A stretch of 64,000 nt of DNA, from positions 62,001-126,000 of the forward strand of contig JADEZQ010000003.1 of assembly GCA_015206785.1 (NCBI GenBank). Direction: 5' to 3'. Positions 17,152 to 25,616 of the stretch are shown here, piece after piece (the first letter of the stretch is position 1; each line of letters begins with the position of its first letter). Position numbers and translations under genes: made by a program. This DNA is from Quinella sp. 2Q5. Lineage in GTDB: Bacteria; Bacillota; Negativicutes; Selenomonadales; Selenomonadaceae. The notes under the pieces are model-generated. The model did no database searches. It had not been told where the DNA came from and saw only the letters and a program-made list of their open reading frames with translations.

Positions 17152-17813
17152 AAATTTTTCGCGCGGCAATTTTCGACATGGACGGCACGCTCACCGACAC
17201 GCTCGCCGATTTGCACGCCTGCATGAACGAAACGCTCGCCCATTACAATTTCCCGCAGCTCACATTCGATCAGGTCAAACGTTTCGTCGGCAACGGCGCA
17301 AAAAAATTTCTGACGCGTTCACTGCCCGCGGAGGTTATTGGCGACGAAAAATTTTTCGCCGAAGCCTTCGCGCTCTACAACGACATTTACATCAGCAACA
17401 GCCTTCGCCACGTCAAACCCTACGCCGGTATCATGGAGCTGTTGACGGCGTTGGAGTCGAAGAAAATTCCGCTGGGCATTTGCACCAACAAACAACACGC
17501 CGCCGCCGTCGCCATCGCTGAAAAAATTTTGTCGCCGATTAAATTCGCTTACGTCAGCGGCGACGAACCCAATCAGCCCCGCAAGCCCGACCCGACTCGT
17601 GCATTGACCGGCGCGAAGATTTTGGGCGTTGAACCCGCGGACGTTGCTTACTTCGGCGACACCGCCGTCGACATCGACACCGCGCACAACGCCGGTTTCC
17701 TCGCCGTCGGCGTGACGTGGGGCTTCCGCCCGCGCAGTGAGCTACTTGACGCCCGCGCAGATATCATCGTCGACAGCCCACAGGAAATTCTTCAGCGCAT
17801 CGACTTCGGTTGA
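17148..17813 (+). CDS. gph: HAD-superfamily phosphatase, phosphoglycolate phosphatase-like
   Basis: 221-residue HAD hydrolase. Motif I is FDMDGTLTDT at residues 9-18. A helical cap domain follows (residues ~20-85). Motif II is the T in ICTNK, motif III is RKPDP, and motif IV is GDTAVDI. This matches Gph-type enzymes that clear 2-phosphoglycolate, but substrate assignment in this family is unreliable. ATGA overlap with murI. A strong terminator follows immediately, ending the operon. Confidence 0.88.
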   Translation: MKIFRAAIFDMDGTLTDTLADLHACMNETLAHYNFPQLTFDQVKRFVGNGAKKFLTRSLPAEVIGDEKFFAEAFALYNDIYISNSLRHVKPYAGIMELLTALESKKIPLGICTNKQHAAAVAIAEKILSPIKFAYVSGDEPNQPRKPDPTRALTGAKILGVEPADVAYFGDTAVDIDTAHNAGFLAVGVTWGFRPRSELLDARADIIVDSPQEILQRIDFG

Positions 17814-17820
17814 CGCAATC

Positions 17821-17855
17821 AAAAATCCCCGCTCACCTCGAACGGGGATTTTTTT
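17821..17855 (+). terminator. Terminator after gph
   Basis: AAAAATCCCCG and CGGGGATTTTT arms with a 12-nt loop and seven T residues. Confidence 0.9.
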
Positions 17856-17971
17856 CAGAACATCTTCTCAATCGCCTCGCGCAAACCGTTAGCCGTTCCG
17901 GAAGTCCGCCACTCGTACTGCTCATAAGCAACCGCCGCCGCCACCGAATCAAGCTGTTCCTCGGTGAGCAC
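17855..17971 (-). CDS. Possible small ORF or gene remnant
   Basis: A 38-codon reading frame from a GTG. It has GAGGAGG just upstream, but the spacing is very short. The peptide is acidic and helical in character (LTEEQLDSVAAAVAYEQYEW, then ANGLREAIEKMF). The frame stays open a few codons upstream without a better start. It ends at the edge of the gph terminator. It could be a real small protein, or the tail of a deleted gene; no family is recognised. Confidence 0.25.
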   Translation of the reverse strand: MLTEEQLDSVAAAVAYEQYEWRTSGTANGLREAIEKMF

Positions 17972-18096
17972 CTCCTCCTCGTAAATTGCTGTCGATTACC
18001 GCCTTTCGTTTTGGGTTGGGTTGAAATTTCTTTCTGCCGCTTATACGAGAGCCGCGGAGTTTTGCTACGGTTTGATTAAAAATTTTTTGCGCAAAA

Positions 18097-18127
18097 TTAA
18101 AATCCCCCGCAGTCGTTCGCAGGGGAT
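18097..18127 (-). terminator. Terminator after glnA
   Basis: On the minus strand, AATCCCCTGC and GCGGGGGATT arms are followed by a T-rich tract, just past the glnA stop. Confidence 0.8.
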
Positions 18128-18137
18128 TGGCGTCGCG

Positions 18138-20021
18138 TCAGATGATGTTCTTCTCGTAGGCGTCGTAAAGGGCTTTGAGCTCCTCGACCTTGTCGTAGAT
18201 TTCGATCTGCAACTTGGAGGCGGTCTCGTATTCGCCGCTGTGCAGGGCGTTAATCAGCCGCGTGAACAGCGACTTCTCGTCGATGGAGTCCTTCGCCAGA
18301 GCCGCACGTAGCAGGAAGATTTTGTTCCAGTTGTAGGCATCCATGTCGGTGACGAACTCGGCGTCGATCTTCTTCGCCTTGCGGACGACGTTGCGCAGTT
18401 CGGGCAGGATTCGCGAGATAAGTTCGGTCTTCCAGCGCAGAAGAGCACCGTCGCGGAAAGCATTGATGATCCGTTCGTGAAGTGCGCCGCAACTTGAGAT
18501 GACGGCAACTTTGTCGGGATATTTGCGCAATGCCTCCATGTTCTCCCAGACGGTGGCGGGCGGCTTGCCGAAGAGTTTATCGCGTTCGTCCTGCGTGTAG
18601 TCCTCGAAAACGTCGCGTTCGGAGCGATAGGCGCGGTCTCGTTCCAGATAGAAACCTTCCTGACCGGCGTCCTTGCTCAACTCCGCCAAAAGCTCCGACG
18701 TCTTGTGAGTGACCGCCATCTTCACGCCGTCGAGGATTGCCGAATAACTTGCCGCCAGCACCAGATAAATATTCGTGTACGGGTTGCAACTGCGCAGTTC
18801 AAAGCGAGTCGCCATTGGGTTGTTCAGGTCGCGAATCAGGCTGACGAGAATGGTGCGGTTGCGGGCGGGGATTGCGGGCGTATGACCGAGCGACGTGACG
18901 ATACAGACTGGTGCCTCGAAGCCGGGCTTCAAACGGTTGAGCGAGTCGTTGGTCGCGCTGACGAAGGGATTGATGACTTCGTAAAATTTCAGCAGACCCA
19001 TCAACGCACCGAAGCCGACCGCGCTCATGTAATCGGCGGTGGGATTTTTCGCGGCGAAGAGATTGTGCAACTTCCCGTCGGCAGTGACTGCGGCGAGCCC
19101 GATGTGCGTGTGTTCGCCGTTGCCGGCAAGCCCAATCATCGGTTTCGCCTTGAAGGTGACTTCCAGACCATTGGCGCGGAAAATTTCTTTGACGACGGTG
19201 CGAACGACGATTTCGTTGTCGGCGGCCTGAACAGCGTTAGCGAACCGCCAATCGATCTCCAGCTGTTCGCAAACGTGCGTAAGGTGACCCGACTCGTCAA
19301 TCTGCGCCTTGAGCCCGCCAACTTCCTTGTGACCCATCTCGACCTGCAGACCGTACTTGTCCAGCTCAATTATCGATTGCTCCAGTGCGCAACGAACTGC
19401 GCCGTGCGTCCGCTCCCAATACTGTTCCTGCATGATTTCCGCCGCGCTCATCTCTTCGACGGACGCTTCTTCCAGCGGTGTCTTGACCCAGAACTCCAGC
19501 TCCGTTGCCGACGTGAAGACGATGTCGATGATTTCCTTGCCGCTCACGTCCAAGCCGTCGATGTCGGGGTGGCGGTGGAAGAGATTGACCAGTTCGCGTT
19601 TGACATTGACGAGCGTGTCAGTCAAAACCGCGCGGCTGTCGACGCGTTTGCCCTCGTGAATGAGGAAGCCCGGAATGCGCAGCGTGCCGACGGGGCGGTT
19701 GGTGACGTTGTCGTAGTGTTCGAAGTTATAATCGACGAACCAATTGACGGATGGATCAATCGGCATATCGACTTTGGCGTTGTTGAGCGTGGCGATGCCG
19801 GGCAACACGACGGAAGAGCCGTCAGTTTGAACGGCGGTGCCCGCGTAGAATTCGTCGATGTCCTTGATGAACAGGCGCACGGGAATTTTCTCGTCGGTGT
19901 CGTTGCCGGCAAGGTCTATGCCGACGAGCGACACGAATTTTATTTCGGGGTGCTCGCGCAGCTGTCGGATGATGTCTTCCTTGGGAGTGTTCGCTTTGAT
20001 TGTGTAGAGCAGGTCTGCCAT
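18138..20021 (-). CDS. glnA: Glutamine synthetase, long form
   Basis: 627-residue ATP-dependent glutamate-ammonia ligase. The N-terminal beta-grasp region is followed by the catalytic core: ATELEFWVKTP with metal-binding acids, GGLKAQIDESGH, GNGEHTHIGL with the glutamate-site Gly/His, ARNRTILVSLIRD and the RFELRSCNPYTN loop. About 150 extra helical residues follow the core, so the protein is much longer than the usual ~450-residue GlnA. I start at the ATG at 20021, behind GGAGGTGGATTTT; the upstream extension runs into repeat B2. It is a single-gene unit with promoter and terminator. Confidence 0.9.
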   Translation of the reverse strand: MADLLYTIKANTPKEDIIRQLREHPEIKFVSLVGIDLAGNDTDEKIPVRLFIKDIDEFYAGTAVQTDGSSVVLPGIATLNNAKVDMPIDPSVNWFVDYNFEHYDNVTNRPVGTLRIPGFLIHEGKRVDSRAVLTDTLVNVKRELVNLFHRHPDIDGLDVSGKEIIDIVFTSATELEFWVKTPLEEASVEEMSAAEIMQEQYWERTHGAVRCALEQSIIELDKYGLQVEMGHKEVGGLKAQIDESGHLTHVCEQLEIDWRFANAVQAADNEIVVRTVVKEIFRANGLEVTFKAKPMIGLAGNGEHTHIGLAAVTADGKLHNLFAAKNPTADYMSAVGFGALMGLLKFYEVINPFVSATNDSLNRLKPGFEAPVCIVTSLGHTPAIPARNRTILVSLIRDLNNPMATRFELRSCNPYTNIYLVLAASYSAILDGVKMAVTHKTSELLAELSKDAGQEGFYLERDRAYRSERDVFEDYTQDERDKLFGKPPATVWENMEALRKYPDKVAVISSCGALHERIINAFRDGALLRWKTELISRILPELRNVVRKAKKIDAEFVTDMDAYNWNKIFLLRAALAKDSIDEKSLFTRLINALHSGEYETASKLQIEIYDKVEELKALYDAYEKNII

Positions 20022-20048
20022 AAAATCCACCTCCATAAATTCCGCCAC

Positions 20049-20077
20049 ACTGTACCACAAAAAAATTCCCGCGTCGA
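20049..20077 (-). promoter_or_regulatory. Candidate glnA promoter
   Basis: Minus-strand TCGACG and TACAGT with a 17-bp spacer containing AATTTTTTT. The sequence TTTTTGTGGTACAGTG is shared with the cdaA promoter region. Confidence 0.55.
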
Positions 20078-20139
20078 CAGGAGCGGGGCAAGTACACAGT
20101 ATATCTTGTCGTCGGGTGTTGACACTGCGTTGACGTTTA

Positions 20140-20259
20140 GATCTACTTTTCTTTGCGTGCCCAAAGAAAAGTAGCAAAAGAAAGGGCACCTCGCAGGGGC
20201 GTCGCCGCATGCTACATCACGTAGCATACGCGGCGTGGCCGCCCATCCGTGGGCGGCCT
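20140..20259 (+). repeat. Intergenic repeat family B, copy 2 (120 bp variant)
   Basis: Same order of elements as the other family B copies, with a 13-bp insertion after AAAGGGC. The terminal GGCCGCCC...GGGCGGCC palindrome ends at 20259, and that base is the first base of the complement of the rlmD-like gene's stop codon, so the repeat abuts the gene's 3' end exactly. Confidence 0.9.
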
Positions 20260-21605
20260 CAGGTGCGACGGTCGATGCGGACGATTTGCGCGACTGCCTC
20301 GACGTGTGCGGTGAACGGGAACATATCCACGGGCTGAATCTTCGTCGTGCGGTAACCGAGTTCGCCGAGCGTCGACAGGTCGCGGGCAAGGGTTGCGGGG
20401 TTGCACGAGACATAAATAATTTTGTCGGCCTCCATTGCCGCGAAAGTCTCCAGAACTTTTCGGTCGCAACCGGCACGCGGCGGGTCAGTGACAATCACGT
20501 CGGGGAAATGTAGCGTCGTGGCAAGGCGCGGCAGAACTTTCACGGCGTCGCCGACGAAGAATTCAACGTTGCGGATATTGTTCTCGCGGGCGTTGCGTTT
20601 GGCGTCGGCAATGGCGGAGCTGACGATATCCGTGCCGTAAACCCGATGAGCCCGCCGCGCCATAAACAATCCGATTGTGCCCGTGCCGCAATAAGCGTCG
20701 ACAATAATTTCGCCGTCTTCCATTTCGGCGAAGTCCAGCGCGGTGCGGTAGAGAACTTCGGCCTGCGCGGTGTTGACCTGGAAGAACGAACGCGCCGAGA
20801 TGTTGAACTTGAGCCCGCCGATTTCGTCGCTGATGGTCGGCTTGCCGTAAAGAACGCGAGTCTCTCGTCCGAGAATGACGTTATTGCGGAAGGTCTGCAC
20901 GTTCTGTTGAATGCTCGTGACGTCGGGCAGTTCGCGGCGCAATGCACGGACGAAATTTTTTTCGGCGGGAAAATTTTTCGTCGCGGTGACGAGCACGACC
21001 ATGAGCTGACCATTGCAACCGACGCGTCCCATCACATGCCGCAGAAAGCCTTTGTGCGTGTCCTCGTCGTAGGGCGACAGATTGAACTGCGCGGCGACTT
21101 TGCGCACGGCGTTCAAGATTCTGTCGTTGCCTTCGCGCTGAATCGGACAACTCGTCGCGTCGATGATGTTGTGACTGCCGCGGGCGTAACAGCCGATAAC
21201 GAGACCCGCCTTCGACCTGCCGACGGGGAACTGCATTTTGTTGCGGTAGCGCAGAGGATTTTCCATGCCGAGCGTCGGAAAAATTTCCACGCCTTCAAGC
21301 TTGCCGATGCGTTCGACGGCGTCGACGACCTGCTGACGTTTCCATTGCAACTGCGCGGCGTAACTCATGTGCTGAAGCTGACAGCCGCCGCAATCACCGA
21401 ACAGCGGGCAGAAGGGTTTCACGCGTTCAGACGACGGCTTGACGATCTCGATGAGCCGACCGACCGCGTAATTTTTTTTGCGCGTGATGATTTCGGCGAT
21501 GACCTCTTCGTCCGGCAAGGCACCTTCGACGAAGACAATCAGCTCACCGACTTTGCCGACGCCTTCGCCGGAAGAGCCGAGCCCGTGAATTTTAATTGAT
21601 GGCAT
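20259..21605 (-). CDS. rlmD: 23S rRNA (uracil-5-)-methyltransferase, RlmD/RlmCD type
   Basis: 448-residue SAM-dependent enzyme that makes m5U in rRNA. A TRAM-like N-terminus (residues 1-55) is followed by the Fe-S cluster motif CPLFGDCGGCQLQHM near residue 65. The SAM site is DAYCGTGTIGLFMA, TDPPRAGCD precedes the end, and the catalytic Cys is in YVSCNPATLARDL. The start ATG at 21605 overlaps the ribF 3' end by 14 bases. The last codons and the TGA stop border repeat B2. It is the last gene of a five-gene minus-strand operon. Confidence 0.92.
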   Translation of the reverse strand: MPSIKIHGLGSSGEGVGKVGELIVFVEGALPDEEVIAEIITRKKNYAVGRLIEIVKPSSERVKPFCPLFGDCGGCQLQHMSYAAQLQWKRQQVVDAVERIGKLEGVEIFPTLGMENPLRYRNKMQFPVGRSKAGLVIGCYARGSHNIIDATSCPIQREGNDRILNAVRKVAAQFNLSPYDEDTHKGFLRHVMGRVGCNGQLMVVLVTATKNFPAEKNFVRALRRELPDVTSIQQNVQTFRNNVILGRETRVLYGKPTISDEIGGLKFNISARSFFQVNTAQAEVLYRTALDFAEMEDGEIIVDAYCGTGTIGLFMARRAHRVYGTDIVSSAIADAKRNARENNIRNVEFFVGDAVKVLPRLATTLHFPDVIVTDPPRAGCDRKVLETFAAMEADKIIYVSCNPATLARDLSTLGELGYRTTKIQPVDMFPFTAHVEAVAQIVRIDRRT

Positions 21606-22506
21606 TTCGCATAAACCTCAAATCTTCGGCAAGATGAGCCTTCAAATCGTCGACGCCGGCGAAAATTTTTTCGTCGCGGATTTTGCTGACGAAGCCGACA
21701 AAAATTTCCTCGCCGTAGATGTCGCCGCTGAAGTTGTCGATGAAAACTTCGAGCCGCCGCCGTTGCGCCTTGAACGTGGGGTTGTCGCCGACGTTTGCGA
21801 TGCCGTTGAACAGCTGCCCGCGGACTTTGACACGCACGACGTAGGCACCGTTGGGGAGCATTGCGCGGCGGTCGTCAATCTCGATGTTGGCGGTGGGGAA
21901 GCCGAGCTTGCGGCCGCGTTTGTCGCCGTTGACGACGGTGCCTGAGTACGTGAAGTTCCGTCCGAGCAATTCGTTTGCGCCGTCGATGTCGCCCGCGGCA
22001 ATCAGCGCACGGATGCGCGTGGAGCTGACGGTCTTCCTGCCGACGGTGAACGCCTGACAAACTTGAGCGCGGAAGCCGAAGCTTTGAGCCTCGCGCAGGA
22101 GCATGCGACCGTTGCCGCGCCCGAAACGACCGAACGTGTAATTCGGACCGGTGACGACGCAGGCGGGAGCAATCTTGTCGCGAAGCAGTTCCAGAAATTC
22201 TTCGGGGCTCTTGCGGCTGAAGTCGCGCGTGAACGGAATTTCAATCAGCACGTCGACGCCCATGTCGGCAAAGATTTCGCGGCGAAGATTTTTGCTGCCG
22301 ATCATCAGCGGTGCGGCGGCGGGGTCAATCACAGTCATCGGGTGGTTGCTGAAGGTGAAGACCATTGCCGTGCCGTCGATTGAGCGGGCGATGTCCAGCG
22401 CGTTGCGAATGATGGTTGCGTGGCCGCGATGAACGCCGTCGAACATGCCGAGCGCAACAACGGGTCGCGTAAATTTTTCGGTCGTGAGCTTCCTGATAAT
22501 CTCCAA
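21592..22506 (-). CDS. ribF: Bifunctional riboflavin kinase / FAD synthetase
   Basis: 304-residue enzyme that converts riboflavin to FMN and then FAD. The N-terminal adenylyltransferase domain shows LGMFDGVHRGH at ~19-29, GPNYTFGRFGRG and SSTRIR. The C-terminal kinase domain shows GRKLGFPTANIE, GAYVVRV, NVGDNPTF and the final helix. The start is TTG at 22506, eight bases after GAGG. It lies between a membrane protein gene and the rRNA methyltransferase in a co-directional operon. Confidence 0.95.
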   Translation of the reverse strand: MEIIRKLTTEKFTRPVVALGMFDGVHRGHATIIRNALDIARSIDGTAMVFTFSNHPMTVIDPAAAPLMIGSKNLRREIFADMGVDVLIEIPFTRDFSRKSPEEFLELLRDKIAPACVVTGPNYTFGRFGRGNGRMLLREAQSFGFRAQVCQAFTVGRKTVSSTRIRALIAAGDIDGANELLGRNFTYSGTVVNGDKRGRKLGFPTANIEIDDRRAMLPNGAYVVRVKVRGQLFNGIANVGDNPTFKAQRRRLEVFIDNFSGDIYGEEIFVGFVSKIRDEKIFAGVDDLKAHLAEDLRFMRNAIN

Positions 22507-22521
22507 ATGAAAAACCTCGTT

Positions 22522-23157
22522 TCAATCGCCGAGCGCGGCGCGTATGGCGGAAATTTCTTGCGCGGTGAAAAGTCCTTCGGGCGACTGGCGAATCATGATG
22601 TCGTTTAGCTTGAGCTTTAGCGCGTCCAAATCGGCATCGGTAGAATCTTTCGCGGCGAAGGCACTCATGCTGATGGTCTGCGTCTGCGCGTCGACGTAGC
22701 GTTGGGTCTTGCGGATAATCTCTTCGACGAGGCGGCGGTTTTCGCGTCCGATGTTCTGTGGCGCGGTGAGCATGTGAATCTTCAGCTGTTCGTCAATGGA
22801 TTCCTGCTCAAGCTCCTTCAAGCGCAGATACAGTGCCTCGGCGTTGAAGCTGTCGGCGTCGGTGGCGTTGAGCCCGTCCAAGATGTTGTGATAGAGCTGC
22901 CAGTTGCGATCCAGGCGGTCGATGTCCTTCTGATATGCCGCGTACCATTCGCCGAAAATTTTTTGCCGCTCAAGCAACTCGTCCATGCGTTCGCGAGTGA
23001 TTTGTTCGCGCTGAACCTGTTGCCCGTGAATGAATGCGCTTGCTCCGAAGACCGCGACCATCACCGTGCAGATGACCAGGAAAATTTTTCGCGTCGGCAA
23101 GAATTTGTACAGCACCACCAGCGACACGACTGCCGCGGCGAACAGCAAGTAAATCAT
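22522..23157 (-). CDS. Membrane-anchored coiled-coil protein of unknown function
   Basis: 211 residues. Two hydrophobic segments (about 1-17 and 25-45) are separated by KFLPTRK. They are followed by a long charged, probably coiled-coil region with many Glu, Gln and Arg (QREQITRERMDELLERQ, then KELEQESIDEQL), and an Ala- and Asp-rich tail. I do not recognise a family. The ATG overlaps the upstream stop (ATGA), so expression is coupled to the flavodoxin-like gene. It could be a regulator or scaffold at the membrane. Confidence 0.65.
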   Translation of the reverse strand: MIYLLFAAAVVSLVVLYKFLPTRKIFLVICTVMVAVFGASAFIHGQQVQREQITRERMDELLERQKIFGEWYAAYQKDIDRLDRNWQLYHNILDGLNATDADSFNAEALYLRLKELEQESIDEQLKIHMLTAPQNIGRENRRLVEEIIRKTQRYVDAQTQTISMSAFAAKDSTDADLDALKLKLNDIMIRQSPEGLFTAQEISAIRAALGD

Positions 23158-23804
23158 TGCGTGACCAGCGTGCGCCCGATGTCGTAGGCGTTGGCGCAGT
23201 CTTCGGCGAAGTGTGCCTCGCGGTGAGCAAGCTTTGCGTCGCCGTCGAAGATTGAACTTTCGTAGCGGCTGTAGTCTTTGAACTGCACCGTGTCATAAAC
23301 GCGCAGAATCTTCGGCGCAACGCCCAAAATTTTTCCCGCGAAGACTTCCATCATGCCGAGCCGCGCGCTCATGCCGAATTGGTCGAAGTGCCGCGGCGTC
23401 ATATTCATCGTGTAGATGAACGCGTTTGGCATTTTCTTCGGGAAGACGGTCGGCACCTCGTCGCTGTAGATGTAATTCGAGAACAGCAGCCGCTCAAGGA
23501 ACGCGAGCATTCCCGCCGAAAGATTCATGAAGTAAATCGGCGAACCGAAGATTACGGCGTCGGCGGCAGAAATTTTTTCCAGCACGGGCGACAGGTCGTC
23601 CTTCATGGCGCAGGTACCGTGAGGGCGCGTCTTCAGTTTGCAGGCGAAGCAAGACGTGCAGCCCTTGAAATTTTTCAGCGCGTACAGGTGAACGATCTCG
23701 GCGTCGGCACCGGCGTCGCGTGCACCGTTGACGGCGTGATTGAGCAGTTCGGCGGTGTTCCAATTGCGCCGCGGGCTTCCGTTGATGGCGATGAGTTTCT
23801 TCAT
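23154..23804 (-). CDS. Flavodoxin-like NAD(P)H-dependent FMN reductase / iron-sulfur flavoprotein type
   Basis: 216-residue flavodoxin-fold protein. The FMN phosphate loop is NGSPRRNWNTAELL at ~8-21. The Cys cluster GCTSCFACK (~48-56) plus a nearby Cys (HGTCAMKDDL) resembles the [4Fe-4S] site of iron-sulfur flavoproteins. GSPIYFMNLSAGMLAFLER completes the flavin site. The ATG at 23804 has AGGAGG upstream. It sits in an operon with ribF, which makes its cofactor. Redox partners are unknown. Confidence 0.82.
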   Translation of the reverse strand: MKKLIAINGSPRRNWNTAELLNHAVNGARDAGADAEIVHLYALKNFKGCTSCFACKLKTRPHGTCAMKDDLSPVLEKISAADAVIFGSPIYFMNLSAGMLAFLERLLFSNYIYSDEVPTVFPKKMPNAFIYTMNMTPRHFDQFGMSARLGMMEVFAGKILGVAPKILRVYDTVQFKDYSRYESSIFDGDAKLAHREAHFAEDCANAYDIGRTLVTQ

Positions 23805-23815
23805 GACAAACCCTC

Positions 23816-24943
23816 CTAAACTTCGAACCAGTGCGGAAAATTTTGACCGTCGTGAAACTTTATCAGCTCACCGATGCGCGGCGTCAGCAGCTTGAAATTT
23901 TTTCCCGCGCTCTCGGTAAGCAGGTCGATGTATGGCGCGTTCCATGCGTGGCGGGCAAGAGCGAACTTCCCCGCGTGAATGGGCACAACCCTCGTCGCGC
24001 GGACGTCCTCGGCGGCACAGACAGTTTCGTCGGGCAGAAGGTGAATCGCGTGCCAGGCGCGGTTGTATTGCCCGTTCTCCATGAAAGCCAGGTCGAAGCC
24101 GCCGAACTTCTTGCCGATGTCGCGGAAGTGTTCGCCGTAGCCGCCGTCCCCCGAACAAAAAATTTTTCGGCTCGGCGTGACGAAAGCGAACGCGCACCAT
24201 TCGGTTGGATTCTGCGTCAGGAGCCGCCCCGAAAAGTGTTGGCTCGGCAGAATGTGCGCCGTGAGCCCGCGCCCGAAATCAATCACCGAGTCCCAATCCT
24301 CCTCGATGATGTCGTCGACGTCAAAGCCCCACTGCTCAAAATATTCGCCGACACCCAAAGGACACAGCACGGTTTTAATCTTCGGCTTGAGTGCCATAAT
24401 CGTCGGATAGTCCAGATGATCCCAATGGTCGTGGGTTATGGCGAGAACGTCGAGTTCGGGAAAGTCCGCGGCGGAATAGATGTTGCTGCCGGGGAAGGCG
24501 CGATTCACGAAGAAAATCGGCGAAGCGTACGGCGAAAACACCGGATCAATCAAAATCCGTCGCCCTGCCAGCTGCAGGTAGATCGTCGAATGCCCCATCC
24601 ATATCGCGCAATCGTCGGCGGCAAGCGCATGCAAATCGGTCTTGACGGTCGGCACGGGCATGGGCGGCACGAGCCCCGTCTTGTCGCCGAAAAGAAATTT
24701 CCACGTCGCCGAGATGCGGCTCTCCCTGTCGTGCTCGTCGTCACTCATCACCTGCACGGGCGTCAAACATTCAAAGTGGTCGGTGAAGTAGTGCGGCGAT
24801 GACAAAATTTTTTTCAACCGCTCGCCTTCGGGCAGACGTCCGAACTCCGGACGGTTGATGTAGCGGAAAATCCCCGCACCCGCCGCCGCAGTGACGACTG
24901 CCCCGCCGAGTAAGATGTTGCGTATAAAGTTTCTGCGATTCAT
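23816..24943 (-). CDS. Tat-exported metallo-beta-lactamase-fold hydrolase, UlaG/NAPE-PLD-like
   Basis: 375-residue protein. The N-terminus is a Tat-type signal (NRRNFIRN followed by GGAVVTAAAGAGIF), so it is probably exported folded. The metallo-beta-lactamase fold shows WMGHSTIYLQLAGRRILIDPVF, THDHWDHLD with the metal ligands, LPSQHFSGR, FCSGDGGYG and VVPIHAGKF. This pattern fits the NAPE-PLD/UlaG branch, which cleaves phosphodiesters or lactones. The actual substrate is unknown. It is the first gene of the ribF operon and has its own promoter. Confidence 0.85.
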   Translation of the reverse strand: MNRRNFIRNILLGGAVVTAAAGAGIFRYINRPEFGRLPEGERLKKILSSPHYFTDHFECLTPVQVMSDDEHDRESRISATWKFLFGDKTGLVPPMPVPTVKTDLHALAADDCAIWMGHSTIYLQLAGRRILIDPVFSPYASPIFFVNRAFPGSNIYSAADFPELDVLAITHDHWDHLDYPTIMALKPKIKTVLCPLGVGEYFEQWGFDVDDIIEEDWDSVIDFGRGLTAHILPSQHFSGRLLTQNPTEWCAFAFVTPSRKIFCSGDGGYGEHFRDIGKKFGGFDLAFMENGQYNRAWHAIHLLPDETVCAAEDVRATRVVPIHAGKFALARHAWNAPYIDLLTESAGKNFKLLTPRIGELIKFHDGQNFPHWFEV

Positions 24944-24979
24944 CTGCGCGAAAGCTCCCGTCCAAAAATTATCCGCTAG

Positions 24980-25008
24980 AATATATCAGCTAAAATTTTT
25001 TTTGACAA
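24980..25008 (-). promoter_or_regulatory. Promoter of the MBL-ribF-rlmD operon
   Basis: Minus-strand TTGTCA and TATATT with a 17-bp spacer (A7T4 inside), ~37 bp upstream of the start codon. Confidence 0.7.
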
Positions 25009-25070
25009 GGTGCAGGGGGAATCGCCCGCCGCGTGGAAAGGCTAATGGGCATTTTTCTATTGGTGCACGG

Positions 25071-25099
25071 TTGAAGAAAACTTTTTTCTGTTGTACAAT
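25071..25099 (+). promoter_or_regulatory. Promoter of the flagellar operon
   Basis: TTGAAG and TACAAT with a 17-bp spacer, sigma-A-like. The region upstream has no sigma-54 or sigma-28 consensus and no c-di-GMP riboswitch that I can recognise. Confidence 0.65.
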
Positions 25100-25163
25100 C
25101 GACACTGGATTTTTTTCGGAAACTTGCAGCGAACTCGGTTGCAGAAAGGTGAGTGAAACGGAC

Positions 25164-25589
25164 GTGCTGGAACAAATTCTTAACACGGCGAATTTTAACT
25201 ACCTGCCGCGGGCAATGACTGCGGCAACCATTCGCCACGAAGTCATATCAAACAACATAGCCAACGTCAACACGCCGAACTATCGCAAGTCTGTCGTGAA
25301 CTTCGAGGATCTTTTGGCGCGTGAAATCTACGGCGAAGAGCCCGACGGCAAGTTGGACGTGGTGCGCACGCACGACAAGCACTTGCCCTTCAAGCCGCTT
25401 GAGTTTCACGCCGAGCCGACAATCGTTCAGGACAACACAAACATCATGCGAGTGGACAACAACAACGTCGACATCGATATCGAAATGGCGACTCTGGCGA
25501 AGAATCAGCTTTACTATAACGCGCTCGCCACGGAACTGGGCGCACACATTACGCGCATGAAAAACGCCATCACCAGCAACGGTCAGTAA
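25164..25589 (+). CDS. flgB: Flagellar basal-body rod protein FlgB
   Basis: 141-residue proximal rod subunit. The rod/hook signature ISNNIANVNTPNYRKS is at residues ~32-47, and the C-terminal helix ends in TELGAHITRMKNAI. I use the GTG at 25164 (MLEQILNTANFNYL), with AAAGGTGAG ~10 bases upstream; a GTG at 25149 would add five residues. First gene of the flgBC-fliEFGHIJ operon. Confidence 0.93.
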   Translation: MLEQILNTANFNYLPRAMTAATIRHEVISNNIANVNTPNYRKSVVNFEDLLAREIYGEEPDGKLDVVRTHDKHLPFKPLEFHAEPTIVQDNTNIMRVDNNNVDIDIEMATLAKNQLYYNALATELGAHITRMKNAITSNGQ

Positions 25590-25616
25590 CGTCTATCAGG
25601 GAATGAGGAATTCGCA

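Larger units (their letters stand above)
17814..18137. other. 324-bp intergenic stretch between gph and glnA
   Basis: It holds the gph terminator, a possible 38-codon minus-strand ORF (17855-17971) and the glnA terminator. The middle, 17975-18095, shows nothing that I can interpret. Confidence 0.6.

Noticed and set aside
24944..25163. Possible c-di-GMP riboswitch before the flagellar operon
   Set aside because: I looked for the GEMM core and tetraloop-receptor pattern. Only a sigma-A-like promoter and short GC-rich segments are present.
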